64,000 nucleotides of DNA from Theocolax elegans (GCA_026168455.1 CM047429.1:6537125-6601124), one strand, 5' to 3'. Positions 12,121-26,809 are shown, counted from the first letter of the stretch. Numbers and translations are program-made. The notes: generated by a model not told the origin, from the sequence alone.

Positions 12121-12329
12121 TATTGCTATCTGAGCTTTCGCCTGCGGTTTTTCTCCGAATGGTGTCCAATCATCCAGGTCCTTTCCTCATTGGTATCCAT
12201 TGGCATTCCAGCTCTCTGTTCGGAATTAGACACCGTCAATGGCTCGTTGGGTGCCACCTATAGAAAAGCCCCCCACCAGGAGAGCAGGGTCCCATGCGGT
12301 CACTATACGGCACTATTACTCCTGGCAAG

Positions 12330-12960
12330 ATTATACACTGATTGATAGGTCAGCCAAGCTTTGCTCTTTAGGCAAGCCCGGGTCCCTGATAGAGAAGAAA
12401 TTACAATGGACAGAATCGTCGATGGATTCGTCACAATGCACTCTGAACAGGTGTGACCGGAGGACGAAATCGGCGACGACAACGTGGCGAAGTTCACCGT
12501 GAGGGATCTGAGTATGGCTGTTGCGTAACTCGAAGTAGATAAAGCACCAGGTCCTAATGGTATGCCAGCAGATTCTCCGAATTGTTGCAAAACGACGCAA
12601 AACAGCAATACTGCTGGATTTGTACAGCACGTGCCTGGAGGAGGGGCCGTTCAAAAAAGAATGGAAGAAGGCTAACTAATCCTCATTGAAAAGAAAAAAG
12701 GATGGTTTGTGACATTGTCTATATCCTACAGACCGTTGAATTTATACAACTACCCGGGTACGCTCGAACAAATGCTGCTTCGATATCGAATTCAATAGGC
12801 AGTACATAATTCAAAAGACCTAAACGATAGACAATATGGTTTTAGAAAAGGACGGCCGACAATTGGAGCGATCAGTAAAGTGATCAACTCTTTTCACGGA
12901 GCACAGATCAGACCTCACAAGCCTTGCAACCTTCAACAGCACACTTCAGGATCATATAAA
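12330..12960 (+). pseudogene. RT fragment of another LINE (R1/Jockey type)
   Basis: Across shifting frames the + strand keeps motifs of a non-LTR reverse transcriptase N-terminal half: DKAPGPNGMPAD (about 12540), a FKKEWKKA-like piece, LIEKKKG, SYRPLNLYN, then DLNDRQYGFRKGRPTI near 12820-12860. The catalytic YADD region and everything 3' is missing. The order fits an internal fragment of an R1-like or Jockey-like LINE. It lies in opposite orientation to the previous relic. Confidence 0.6.
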
Positions 12961-13019
12961 ACTGAATCAGACGATTCAACCGGTACATGAATGGATGCAA
13001 ATACGGAGATTGCAACTAA

Positions 13020-16000
13020 CAACGTAAAAGACATAATTGCCGAAATATCCAGAAATGGATGCAAATAACCATGAATTCCAGAAAAATCCTGTAATTAGTG
13101 CAAATATTCGGATTACCTTAAAAATTCCCAGAATTACAAAAAAATATAATAATTAATGAAAATATCCCAGAATTCCCGAAAAATACTATATTTAGTCATA
13201 ATATCCCGAAATAACATAAAAATTCCCGAAATTCCCAAAATATCCAGAAATTGGTTCAAATATCCATGAATTCACGAAAAAACCGAAAGTAAGTACAAAT
13301 GTCCCGCATTACCTTAAAAATTCACGGAAATCCCAAAAAATTCAATAATTAATTGAAATATCCCGGTATTCTCAAAAAATCCAGTAATTAGTATAAATAT
13401 TCCGGAATTCCATAGAAATTCCAGTAATTTCCAAGAAAGCCAATATTTAATGAAAATATCCATAAATTGATTCAAACATCTAAGATTTCCTGAAAAATTC
13501 TTTATAAAGGGCAAATATCCCGAATTACCTTCGAAATTCCTAGAATTCTATAAATATCCGAAAATTGCTGCAAATATCCATGAATTCACAAAAAAACCCG
13601 GAAATGCTGAAAAATCATGTTATTTGTGCAAATATCCCTAACTAGCTAAAAAAAGGGCCAGAATCGCCAAAAAAATCCAATAATTAACGAAAATATCCAG
13701 GTATTCTCGAAAATTTAAGTAATTAGTGCAAATATCTCAGCAATCCTAAATATCCTGTAATTAGTGCAAATATCTCAAAATACCTTCGAAAATTCCCAGA
13801 TTTGCTAAAATATCCAGAAATTGATGCATTTATCATGGAATTCACGAAAAACACCGTATTAAGTGTAAGTACCCGAAATAGATAAAATTCCCGAAATTAC
13901 TAAAAAAGTCAATAATTAATGAAAATATCCCAGAATTCCCGCAAAATACCATATCTAGTGCTAAAAACCCATATGCCTTAAAAATACCCGGAATACCTGA
14001 TAAATCCAGAAATTGATGAAAATATCTCGTAATTCACGAAGAATACTGTATTCAGTGGTAGTATCCTGAAACATCTTCCAAATACCCGGAATTCCCCAAA
14101 AAACCCCAAGATTTCACAATAAATACAAGTACGAGTGAAAATATCCCAGTATTCCCGGAAAATCCCGTAATTAGTGCGAACAACCTGGAATACATTAAAA
14201 ATTCCCAGAATTCCGAAATAATCCAAAAATTTATAGAAATATTGAATCAGTTATTGAATCATTTGTCCAGAAATTTTCGAAGAATCTGGGAATTCTCGAA
14301 AAATCCAACTATTAATGAAAAAATCCCGGTATTCCAAAAATACCTTTGTTAGTGCAAAAAAAACCGAAACACCTTATAAATTCCATGCATTCCCAAAAAA
14401 TTCAATATCTTACACAAATATCCGGAAATACCTCAAAAACTCCCGGATATACCGAAATATCTAAAAATTGATTCAAATTTGATTTGAATTCCCGAAAAAT
14501 CCTGTAGTAATTGTAAATATCCCTGATTACCTAAAAATACCCAGAATTCCAAAAAAAACTATAAGTAAAGAAAATCTACCGGGATTCCCGAAAATAAGAG
14601 TATTTAGTGCTAATATCCTGAAAAACCTTTAAAATTCCCGGAATTGTCGTAAAATACCATATTCAGTGCTAGTATCTGAGAATTCCCAAAAATCCCGTAA
14701 TTACGGCAAATATCCCAAAATACTTGAAGCATTCCCGGAATTAGCGAAATATCCAGAAATATGAATTTTATTACAATGCCGAGTGACCTAATTGTGTGAA
14801 AAACATAAAGTTATTTAAGTAGATGCTATATCGGTCTATTGATAGTTGCCATAAAACCATTTTTTATTTTCTATAAAGCCAATACATGACTTTGATTTGT
14901 TTCCCGAAATGTCCAAAAACTGATGAAAATATCCCGAAATTCTCGAAAAATACCGTATTCAGTGCTAGTATCGTGAAAAATCTTAAAAATATCCGCAATT
15001 CACAAAAATATCCCAGATTTCTCAAAATTCCAAGAATGAATGAAAATATCCCGGTTTTCCCGGAAACACCCGTAAATACTGCAAATATTCCAAAATACTT
15101 TAGAAATTGTCGGAATTCCTAAAAAATCCAATAAATTATAAAAATATCACGAAATACCCCCGAAATTCCCGGAATTCCGGAATATCCACAAAGAATTACT
15201 TTGAAAATACCCTGAATTCCCAAAATTATTCCAGATTTGCCATTAAATCAAAGAATGAACGAGGACATTGCGGTATCTCCGGAAAATAATTATTAAATAT
15301 ATCATGAAATATCTTAAAATTCATCGGAATTCCTACAAAATACCATATCTAGTGCTAATATCTCGAAATACTTTAAAAATTCCCGGAATACCTGATATAT
15401 CCAGAAATTGATGAAAATATATCGTAATTCTCGAAAAATACTGTATTCAGTGCTAGTATCCTGAAACATCTTACAAATACCCGGAATTCCCCAAGAAACC
15501 CCCAAATTTCACAATAAATATATGAATGAGTGAAAATATCCCAGTATTCCCGGAAAATCCCCTAAATAGTGTAAATAACCTGATATATCTTAAAAATTCC
15601 CAGAATTCCGAAATAATCCAATAATTCATAGAAATATCGCGAAATACATTCAAAACTCCCAGAATTCTCAAGTATACAGAAATTAATGCAAATATCCATG
15701 AATTCCCGAACAAGTCCAGAATTCCCGAAAAATCCAATAATTAATGAAATTATCCCGTTATTTCGAAAAACCTCGTAATTAGAGCTAACATCCGAGAACT
15801 CCAAAACATCCCGTAAATCCTGAAATACTTTAACAATTCCCGGAATTCCCAATATATCCAGAAATTGGTGATAGCATCCCGCAATTCTCGAAAAATAACG
15901 TATTCACTGCTAGAATCCTGAACTCACTTAAAAATACTCGGAATTCCCAAAAATATCTTCGACATCCCAAACAATCAAAGAATGAATGAAAATATCCCGG

Positions 16001-16290
16001 TTTTCCCGGAAAATTACGTAATTAGGGAAAATATCCTGAAATACCTTAAAATTCTCGGAATTCCGAGAGAACAAATAATTAATGAATATATCCTAGAATT
16101 CCCGAAAAATCCTGGATGTAGTACAAGTATCCTGAAATACCTTAAAAATTTCCGGAATGCCCGAAATATCCATAACTTGATTCAAATATCCATGTACTCC
16201 TGAAAATCCCGATATTTCTAAAATATCCCGCAATTAATGCAATTATTCCGGAATACCTTGTAAATTCCAGCAATAATTCCTCAATTGCTA
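13020..16290. repeat. Degenerate A/T-rich satellite array
   Basis: About 3.3 kb built of variants of two phrases, aaatatcccgaattcccgaa and cttaaaaattcccggaattc, joined by taattagtgc or aattgatgc links. Similar blocks recur at intervals of about 195 bp in places (for example 13043 to 13238, and 13807 to 14001) but spacing varies. About 120 bp at 14765-14885 is not repeat-like. A smaller array of the same family lies at 26810-27310. ORFs here are only by-products of the repeat. Confidence 0.85.
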
Positions 16291-16735
16291 ACGCTCCCTT
16301 GATCGTTCTGGGTTTGTCTAAATTGTACTAATTTTATATTTATTTTTTATATTTTTTTTACTTTATAATTTTAAAATATATTTCAATAACAATGTAGAAT
16401 ATAATATATTCCATAATATTTTTCTGCAATTGAAAGTATTCAATTCGAAAACACCTTCCAAGAAGGTGTCAAAACCCGCAAGTATTGTGTTATTCTAATC
16501 AAACTTTGAAAATTGTTATCTGATAAATAAATTCTGCAATTCAATCTGACATTGTTATCTAATAAATAAATAATTTTAATTCTAACTACCTTATTTTATC
16601 TATTTCTTTGAATTTTAATTAAACATTTTTTAAATTTCAAATATTACGAAAATTTCGTATAAAAAATTTCTGGAATTGAAAGAATTGAAATCAAACTGAA
16701 ATCGACAAGTATTTTGAATCGTACCATGAATTTAT
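16291..16735. other. AT-rich flank of the satellite
   Basis: No gene. The stretch following the satellite (TTTTTAATTAAA-type sequence with phrases such as aattgaaagt) resembles the stretch following the second satellite array at 27310-27790, so it may be part of one larger repeat unit. Confidence 0.45.
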
Positions 16736-17911
16736 ATTTTATATAAACATTTTTATATATATTATTTAAACTTCGTAAAAAGTTTCTGCAATTGAAAGCA
16801 CTGAAATCAAACTGTAATCGGCAAGTATTTTGAACCATGCAAAAATTTCTACCAATCTGAATACAGATTTTTTTGTATGAAAAGTATCTTATACTATTAT
16901 TTTTTATTTCTGGCCCTCACATGTTTTACAGTAATAAATAAATAATATTCTAATGATATTAATTTGTGCAAAATTAATTTCTGCAATACTAATAAAATGG
17001 ACATTTCTTTTTTATTATTTTAAATAATAAAATAATACTTGCACCACCGTTGGTTAAACGCTTCATATATGTGTTAATTCTGACTTACTAATGTATTCCT
17101 TTACATTTATGAAAGTATAATACCGTGAAGAGACTGCAATGAGTAATAATAAATAAATATTGCAATACTTTCTGGCAATTTTATTATCCTACATCACCAA
17201 TGAAAAAATAGACATCATTATTTTTACCTAATAAAGTTCCCAAAAGAGGCCTGCGATGGCTCGGTCGGTAGGGCGTCGGACTCGTAATCTGGAGGTCCCA
17301 GGTTTGATTCCCGGCCCCGGCCGATTGATACAAGCACCACTGGTGACTGTATTTTCAACAAGTGCTTTCTTCACCAAGACATCGTATGACCTCCGTCGCT
17401 GATTAGCAAGTTTTTCTTAGTAGTTATGTAAAATAATTATTATTTCACTTAACTAAGTATATACAATCTACATGATTTTACCAATTAATTAATTAATTAA
17501 TAAGATAATAGCTAAGATGTATGTAATTATTTATAAAATGTAACATCAGTTAATATAGTCAGACTTAACACATATATGAAGCGTTTAACCAACGGTGGTG
17601 CAAGTATTATTTTATTATTTAAAATAATAAAAAAGAAATGTTTATTTTATTAGTATTGCAGAAATTAATTTTGCACAAATTAATATCATTAGAATATTAT
17701 TTATTTATTACTGTAAAACATGTGAGGACCAGAAATGAAAAATCATAGCATAAGATACTTTTCATACAAAAAAATCTGTATTCAGATTGGTAGAAATTTT
17801 TGCATGGTTCAAAATACTTGCCGATTACAGTTTGATTTCAGTGCTTTCAATTGCAGAAACTTTTTACGAAGTTTAAATAATATATATAAAAATGTTTATA
17901 TAAAATATAAT
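16736..17911. repeat. Long inverted repeat with about 350-bp arms
   Basis: The segment 16736-17100 is repeated as its reverse complement at about 17560-17911 with few differences; both carry the marker aaattaatttctgca, the phrase accaccgttggttaaacg and cttgcaccaccg. The central 460 bp hold a tRNA-derived SINE. This looks like a non-autonomous foldback element or an inverted duplication. No transposase is present. Confidence 0.8.
17248..17470 (+). mobile_element. tRNA-derived SINE (Thr-like head)
   Basis: The head 17248-17322 folds as a tRNA: A-box-like TGGCTCGGTCGG, an anticodon arm TCGGA/CTCGTAA/TCTGG with anticodon CGT (threonine-like), and a B-box GGTTTGATTCC with one change from consensus. 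The acceptor stem is only partly paired, so it is not a working tRNA. About 150 bp of unrelated body follow. Internal pol III promoter boxes are the usual SINE architecture. Confidence 0.6.
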
Positions 17912-17984
17912 GTAATTTTTAAAAAATATTTTTTACATAATTGTTTTGTACAAATGTTTTTTCTTAAACACTAGTAATATTTCT

Positions 17985-19297
<1,313 letters not shown>

Positions 19298-19744
19298 GGC
19301 TTGAAAATGGCGGAATCCTGTTCTCAGATTTCCTGAGTTGGGAGAGGGTGAGTGACTCGGCCCCCATTTCCGAGAGTTCGATTTTTACCTCCTGCGACAG
19401 TGGAGGAAGAGGATTGCCACTAGTGCGCCTCGAAGTCGTGTTGTTTCGCCGAGCCTGTGTTGGCGATCAACTGCCCAACATGCTATACGATGGATACACT
19501 AACACGCTTAGTTATTGAACACATGCCGTTGGCGGCTATACAATTCATCAGAGCAACCGTGGTCATGGAAGACCTTACCCCAGACCGCAACCGCCGAGAT
19601 GTCTCACAGAGGTGTGTTATCGAATGACGGGAAGCCTTCCAGGCTTTTAAAAGTATTTCTCCCGACGTTTCCTTACGTAGCTATATCACGCTCGAAGGCA
19701 ACAAAGACGTATGGAGCCTTCCGTACCGAGTTGTATCGGGCAAG

Positions 19745-21886
19745 ATGAGCACCACCAAAGCTATCAATACTGTGACAGGAATAAATGGATCGACAACTAC
19801 CTGGAAGGAAACGTGCGAATCTCTGCTCCAACAGTTAGTACCAGACGATGACAAATCAGGAGAGACAGAAGCTCACCATGAGATCCGACAGGCTTGCCTG
19901 GAAGAATATATCTCGAGTGAGGCACGTCCATTTACCCGGCTTGAAATAGTTCAAGCAATTTGAATCAACAAAAGCGGGAAGAGTCCAGGTACTGACAGAA
20001 TTGAAGCGGAGGTACTTAAAAATGCAATTCCACTGCTAGACGAAATTGACAAATTATACAATGCTTGTCTCAAGTATGGTGTCTTCCCAAAGAGATGGAA
20101 AGAGGGAATGCTAATTACGTTGCTCAAAACTCCTGACAAAGATGAGCAGGCTGTGAAGTCATACAGGCCCATATGCTTACTATGCATAATGGGTAAAACG
20201 TTGGAAAGGCTCATCATAGAGCGACTAAAATAGCCTGTGAACTCGGAGTCAGGACAAACATCGGAGCGCACACACATCAGTACGTCGACCGACCAATACG
20301 GTTTTACACCAGGAAAGTCGACGGAAGATGCGATAATAAGGCTGACGCAAATAGTAGAGGAAAGTCAGTGCAACTACGATTTAGCGTTCCAACTCGACAT
20401 CCCTGGGGCTTTTGACAATCTGTGGTGGCCTTGTCTTTTGAAACAACTAAAAGACAGACAATGCCCCACAAACGTCTATAACCTTATACAAAGTTACTTT
20501 CAAGATCGAACGGTGTGCTTGAGAGTTACGTACGACGAAGCACGAAAGGAAGTAACTAAAGGTTGCCCACAGGGGTCTATTTTCGGTCCATTTGGATGGA
20601 ACTTAGACTATGACACCTTACTCAAAGAGTTTCATGACGCAGGCTTTAATTCGATAGCATATGCCGACGACATTATAACAATCGTCGAAGGCAAGGGCCG
20701 GCGTCACCTTGAAACAGAGGCGCAGCGTATGATGAACATTGTCGAGAACTGGTGCAAATTACACAAACTGGAAGTATCAATTCCTAAATCGGGAATGATA
20801 TTATTGAAAGGCAAACTTGACTCAAGCAAGCCTCCCAAAGTCAAACTGGGAGGCCAAAACATTCGTATGTTTAAAGAAATGAAGTACCTGGGCGTCCCGA
20901 TCGAACCTAGATTTGGAGTCATTCAGCACGTTAAAAACGTGCAGAAAAAGTGGTTCGACCTTCTCGGTCGACTACATCTCCTCTTTGGCGCGAACTGGGG
21001 GATGAAAAAAAGATCCCTCAGTCTGATATATAAGTGCCTCTTCATCCCAATTGTCGTCTACGGTGCGGCAGGATGGTGGAACAAGGCTAATAGTCACAGC
21101 AGGAGAATCCTTGCTACTTTGCAAAGGAGGACCCTAGTCTGGACTTCGAAAGCTTATAGCACTGTCTCCCATGAGGCACTTCAGGTGATCTCTGCCTCTC
21201 CTCCCATCGACTTATTGTTAGATGAGAGGGTCGCTCATTACCAGTCGAACGAAGCCGTAATGGAAACTCGAAAGATCCGACTGCCATTGAGAAAGATAAA
21301 GTTCGAAAGCAAATCATGGATCCAATGGCAGAGAAGGTGGGATTCCACGGGCAAAGGTTCAGAGACACACAAGTATTTCAGCAATGTTGATGACAGGATG
21401 CGAAAGGGGTGGTTAAAGCCTAACCACTACACATCGCAGTTCCTAACGGGACACGGATCTTTTAAGTCTTACCTGAACCGATTCGGGTTGAGCGAAGATT
21501 CGAGACGTGAATGTAGAGAGGAACAAACTTCCAGCCACATACTCTTCGATTGTCTCTGCGTAGTCGAGATCCGGAAACCCCTGGTTAACTTGGTCCGGCA
21601 ACATGGTCACACGTGGCAATGCAAACCGAGTTTACTAGTGAGTAACCGGGAATTGTACCAGGCATTCAACAAGTTTGCTAAAAGATACATAGAACCTTCC
21701 AAGCTGAAACTTGAGGATAACCCCAGAGACCGACCCCAGACTCCAAAGACGCCTAACCCGTGTGATAGTCAAAGAGCGGATGTTTCGAGGAAACGGCCAC
21801 TCCCCTGGCAATCATGCATGAAGCACTGTACTGTGAAGCTGGTCAGACTGTCTCATCAGACTCTCCAGTCCGTACAGAGTGCTTAA
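19745..21886 (+). pseudogene. ORF2 reverse transcriptase of R1-like LINE
   Basis: Frame 19745-19963 (pre-RT region) ends in a TGA; an open stretch follows with SGKSPGTDRIEAEVLKNA, a TAG at about 20231, then 549 open codons from 20237. Motifs: DQYGFTPGKSTEDAI, AFQLDIPGAFDNLWW, TKGCPQGSIFGPFGWNL, catalytic YADD near residue 142 of that frame and KYLGVPI. The C-terminus has a Cys/His motif (CREEQTSSHILFDC) as in R1-clade elements. The endonuclease is missing or unrecognisable upstream. Two stops and 5' truncation make it inactive. Confidence 0.85.
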
Positions 21887-22570
21887 GGGCTTCCCTCAAC
21901 AGGGAACGCCAATCGAATCCCATCGTGGAATAGTTGGAACCCTTGATTTGAACGGCCTCGTCTGAATGACGAGAAAAGAGGGATCTAACGCTTCACGGAA
22001 TGCAAAGGAATTTCTCCTACAAACTGCATTCAATCGAACGTTAGGCCACCTACCGCAAAACCTCCTCGGGATCCGGGGAGTAATAGGGAGATTTGCTTCG
22101 GCAGGTCGACAGTTGGACCAGGATGACTTTACTCTGGTACGCAGGGACTGGGAAAACCGAGCCCCACGTTGGCGTACCTCTGAGTTGAAAGTGAAACGCC
22201 AGCGTGTCCTCAGTATTGGGTTGGACTCTGCGGGGTATGTGGTTGCAAGCAGGCTTGACGGGTGAAGCGAAGAGTAACCCGGATGCCGCTTATGTTCGAA
22301 AGCGGACGACGGCGGTGAGCTAAACACCGCCGCATTCACACCGAGAATTACGACTCTAGGCTAGCCGTCGCAAGACGGTGGGCCCCAGTAACGAGTTTCG
22401 GTACACTGTTCCAGTGGCCTCCGATCGTGGTAAACCGATCCCATAGGTGACTCTCAACGGCTTTTGTGACTTATAAAGTCATTGGAATGCCGAATCGAAT
22501 CCGAGGCGCTTGGGATCATTTAGAACAAAACTATCTAATCCTGAGGGGTTACGAAAGTCGAATGACGGAA
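21887..22570 (+). other. 3' untranslated region of the R1-like LINE
   Basis: Non-coding, moderately GC-rich, with a small inverted repeat (CGGCGGTGAGCTAAACACCGCCG, around 22309-22331). It ends where AT-rich host sequence resumes. Confidence 0.5.
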
Positions 22571-22640
22571 AAACCAGGGCAATCAAACATTTTTCTTTTA
22601 CATTATCTCAAATAGTCAACAACAATCTTTATCTTCTTTT

Positions 22641-22788
22641 ATTATTCTTTCTGACACTATGAAATATATAATATATTTTATTATTCTTTCTGACACTATG
22701 AAATATGTAATATATTTTATTATTCTTTCTGACACTATGAAATATATAATATATTTTTATTATTCTTTCTGACACTATGAAATATATC
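22641..22788. repeat. Minisatellite, about 40-bp unit, four copies
   Basis: The unit attattctttctgacactat followed by gaaatatataatatatttt is repeated four times nearly exactly. Confidence 0.9.
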
Positions 22789-22799
22789 TATATATATAC

Positions 22800-24017
22800 G
22801 ATGTGTGTAATGCTGAGAGTAGCGCAGTAGCTCCCCCTTGCGGCTACTTCTCAAACAACTTGCCAACAGTTAAAAGTTTAATAACATCGAATTTCTTCAC
22901 TATGCACTTATGAATTCAAACCGGATTTATTGTAAAGTGAAAATTTATATAAAAAATAGATGTGAGATTTGTCGTTGCATAAATAGATAGTATAATTTTA
23001 AATTTGCGAAAATATAAAAAATCTGAGGGGTTAGTTAGCTGTATAATAAGGGCTTACGCGCCTGCATACTTGCGTCCAGGCGCTATCGCGCCTTTTGATA
23101 TAATATATAATTAGTTAACCTAGTTTCCAGTTATAAACAGTTTTATAAATAATATAAAAATAACAGTGCATTACATTTACAACATTGTTTATACTTATTT
23201 AATCTTAGTCAATTACTCAAGAGTTTAGAGATACTGTTCATATTTCTACATAATACTGAACCAATTAAAAAAAATTAAAAACAATCGATATGATAAAACA
23301 TTCACTGGAGTAAGGAATTGTAATTTTTAGTTTTAATACGTAATAACACATATATCATTACTTATAATATTTCCACACATATTGCATCCTGTAGGAAGCT
23401 ACTTTAATCTAGTAACAAACATATGATTTTTCTACCAGAATAATATGTTTAACAACAAAACTTGGAATATAAAATTATTCTTTAACTATTTTACATGTAT
23501 TTCATGCTTTTTCATGATATTTCATGGAAAGGAGAAGAACAATTTAAAATTTCATGCAAAATTACCACAATCAGCTAATATATCGTATGATTACAATTAT
23601 TTATTCAAACAAATGATATTTATGCATAATAATTGAATTTTTTAAAATTTTTATTCAGATTATAATTGTGGTTAAAAGATCTATTTTTACATTTTATTTA
23701 TTTTCTTTTATTTACAAAAATCTTTTATAAAAAAAAAATTTTATAAATTGCAACCATAAAATATAAATAATATTATACAAGTACAATAATAAAAAATTGA
23801 AAGCTAATTATAAAAGTTATTCTAATATTACATTTGCTATTATATTAAAAATAATGAAAGAAAAATAATATTTTAATTTTTTTAACCACCTTCCTCAGGC
23901 ATTTTACTACTATGAAATAGGGAATGATGAAAAAGGTTTGTAAAAAAATCTATTCAAGTATAATAAAAAAGCATATCGACAAATAAAGTATATATTCCAT
24001 TCAATTATATATATTCT
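22800..24017. other. AT-rich intergenic DNA, no gene seen
   Basis: Only short chance ORFs. A small GC-rich inverted repeat (about 23050-23095, around ggcgctatcgcgcc) is the only structure noted. Confidence 0.5.
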
Positions 24018-24490
24018 AATAGGGTCGATTCTACTCGTCAGGAGGGTTTTAGTCGTCCTGTGCGTATCCTCGATTATCACTCTCGATACGGTGGGAGCTA
24101 GCCTCAAGCTCCGCGTGACGTCGTCTCCCCTGTATACAGCTTCATTAGCATATAATATCATAATTCATAACTCGTCATCGTACCTCGCAAATCATTTCTC
24201 AATATTGAATAACCCAGTCACTAATCCTCGCGCCCCATCACGTCACCCGCATAAAGCACTTACATACTTACCACCTCGCACAGAAGCCCTAAATAAATCA
24301 TTCGTCATTACATCATCCCGCATAATAAACTCTTTACCTATTGACATTTTTATGAATTCCGCCCTAAACCTCTTCAAAAGATCTCTTTTCGATCATCTGT
24401 TTGGACTCGATCAGACAGCTTGGTCTGACCGGGTAAGATCTGTGCGAATCGTTTTGCGGTCCATCCCTCGTTTCCAAACAGAGTAGTATT
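24018..24490 (+). pseudogene. 3' end of a LINE ORF2 (5' truncated)
   Basis: The 131-codon frame 24091-24486 has the typical end of Jockey/CR1-like LINE ORF2 proteins: LTYLPPRTEALNKSFVITSS, then RIINSLPIDI and a final Phe/Lys-rich helix (ALNLFKRSLFDHLF). In such elements this is the region after RT, reading R..SF...R.WNSLP. Everything upstream is missing, as expected from 5' truncation during insertion. The clade is not certain. Confidence 0.6.
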
Positions 24491-24727
24491 AGAGTAGTTC
24501 TAGAGTTCTTCGCTTATCAATGTTACCTAGTCAGTATTATCATGTATTATTTTAAGTCTATTATTATCGAAGCGTTTCTAAACTTATATCCGCGAAACTA
24601 TTGTATTTTAAATTTGGAATTGATATGGCGAAACGATGTGTTTTAACTAAATTAGTATTTTATTTTATATTTAATATTATATTTTATATTTTGATCATAG
24701 ATCAATTTTAAATTTGTTTATGTTTAT

Positions 24728-24753
24728 ATATATATATATATATATATATAAAC
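24728..24753. repeat. (TA)n microsatellite
   Basis: Pure TA run; similar runs at about 25229-25254 and 25917-25934. Confidence 0.9.
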
Positions 24754-24939
24754 ACCAGTATCGGTACTTATGGTGACACTTCGTGTTATCTTGGTGTTTT
24801 GAGGTTATAAAACATATGTAACGACTCAGATATAAGGGGGAGAATATTAATTGACAGAATAATGCATAAAAAACCAATAATCCAAATATCCAATAACCCA
24901 AATACCTAAATACCCCTCACCGGTAAAAAAGCACACTTT

Positions 24940-25058
24940 GACCTTATAATATTAATGAAGGATTGAAGTTATAACCTCATTCGAAGTGTCGGAGGCCTCC
25001 CGCCTCCGGTACCTCGAAAGTCGTTATAACTTTAATCCTTCATTAATATTATAACGTC
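24940..25058. repeat. Near-perfect palindrome, 39-bp arms
   Basis: The arm at 24940-24978 (containing ttataatattaatgaagg) is repeated inverted at 25020-25058, with a GC-rich inner hairpin (GGAGGCCTCCCGCCTCC). It could be a MITE core or cruciform-forming site. Confidence 0.8.
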
Positions 25059-25259
25059 AAAGCGGGGCTCACAAAGATAATTTTCCGATTTTTTGTGTGT
25101 CGGCATAAGTACGGATACATGGTTGAATTTTCGGTGGAATTATGCTGACGTCGGCATAATTACCCCAAAGTAAGCACAATTCCCATTTCCCGTAAGAATT
25201 TGTCGGCATAAGTACCGATTGATCAATTTATATATATATATATATATATATATATGGGT

Positions 25260-26720
25260 GGTTCTCTGTGACATCGAAGATGAAAAAAATAAATATTGCT
25301 ATAATTGTGGGAATATGTTTTAGAGGTATCCAGTAGTTCTCCTGAATTTTTTCAGATTTTTTCTGGGCCATTATTTTAAGTTACAGAGAGTCAAAGTTGA
25401 CATTTTAGCACTTTTTTGCATTATATGCCCATTTTCATGAATTTTTAGCTCTCAGGGGATGCATTTTTCACTAAAAACATAAGTATGACTTTTTTTGTAA
25501 AATTTTCCGAACTTTTCATTAAAAATACTTTTAAAGACATAAATGTATGCTGTCACACTCTTGTAAGCCATTTAAACCTTAAATAGTGAAAATCAGCAAT
25601 TCTGCTCCGGACTCTGGTAACCTAATACTGTCTAAAAAATGTGTTTTTATAGTCAGAAACTGCCTAAAAATTTCCAGAGTGGGTCTAAATCATTAAGATC
25701 GCTTATAGTCAAAATATCCGGGAAAAGTGCCCCAAATATTAATAGAAATGTATATTTGTTGCCTTATAACGATGAATCTAGTAGCATGATCATGGCAAAA
25801 AAATTTATGCACTTACCTTGGAATGGTAGAAAAGTATCTCCACTTGTTTCAGTATCCATCTAATCCCCTGTAAGCTGCTAAAAATACAAATATTATTATA
25901 CAAATGTAAAAAATTAATATATATATATATATATTTTATTTTTTGTTGCGTAGTTTTAAGAATCTTTATTCTTTGTTTTTATTTATACTTTATTTGTATA
26001 AAATAACACAAATGTATTGCCAAAGTGCCTACGGGGTTTCTACCCCAAAAAGGTCCAATAAATAATATTCATTCATTCATTCTCTCCTTCGTCTCCTTCA
26101 CTTGCAAATCGCGCTATCGTGGACCTGATCGTACTCTCGCGAGGACGGAACGATACTCCGGTGAGGTGTTCGGAGATCGGCTATTTTGTAAAAAGGTCAT
26201 GAATTTCTGATTGTGAAGTCGTAATCAGCGACCCCAAAAACCCTCAGTACCAAATTTCATGAGAATCTGATTGTTTTTATATTCTATTCAATCAAAATCA
26301 AATTTCAGGCTTGAAACATCTCCAATATTTGCTGATATCCAAGATTCTAAAAACGTTATATTTAATAAAAAAAATATTCTTTTCGAAGGGTCAAGTATTT
26401 TGTACACGTTTGTTCATAATTTAGACAATATTTTAGTCCTGCATTGTCTCCAAAAAAAAAAAAAAATTATAAAAATTTCGTTACTTTTTTATTTAAAACC
26501 CGTCATAACTTTTTGTTGATTTGGCAACATCGATTTTTGACCCCGGAAGTCGAAACGGCACATCCAAAAACACTAGGAAATATAGGTTAGGTATCGATTT
26601 CACTCTTTAAAATATATCAAAATAGAACTCAAAGTATAAATGAATAGTGGCATAAATGAATAGTGGTTGTTGTATTTAGTGTTAACCCTTCCATTCTACG
26701 CATACGCTAAATTCCTTCAA
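25260..26720. other. Intergenic DNA; possible LINE tail with ATTC repeats
   Basis: No recognisable protein. About 25985-26090 ends in tctaccccaaaaaggtcc, caataaataat and an ATTCATTCATTC run, which looks like the 3' tail of a LINE with a tetranucleotide repeat. The rest holds nothing I can name. Confidence 0.4.
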
Positions 26721-26809
26721 TTTGTGGGATACCGGACACCAGACACCACCCGACGGACGCCGAACACCGGTCACCGGACACCGGAGTACGTATGAATTTC
26801 AATATAATA

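Larger units (their letters stand above)
19300..22570 (+). mobile_element. R1-like LINE inserted in KRR1 copy 3
   Basis: The borders are inferred from the loss and return of KRR1-repeat sequence; about 80 bp of target seem to be deleted. The body holds a broken ORF2 and a 3' UTR of about 680 bp. No poly(A) tail is obvious. Sequence around it is not 28S rDNA, so it is not a canonical rDNA-targeted R1 insertion. Confidence 0.7.

Noticed and set aside
13314..16203. Several 60-96 codon ORFs rich in Phe, Ile, Gly and Asn
   Set aside because: They are translations of the satellite unit on both strands and change frame with each unit.
13020..16290. CRISPR-like array
   Set aside because: Units are degenerate and spacers are not unique; the context is eukaryotic.
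22800..24000. Upstream exons of KRR1
   Set aside because: No splice-flanked coding match to KRR1 was seen beyond the LINE; the region is AT-rich and featureless.
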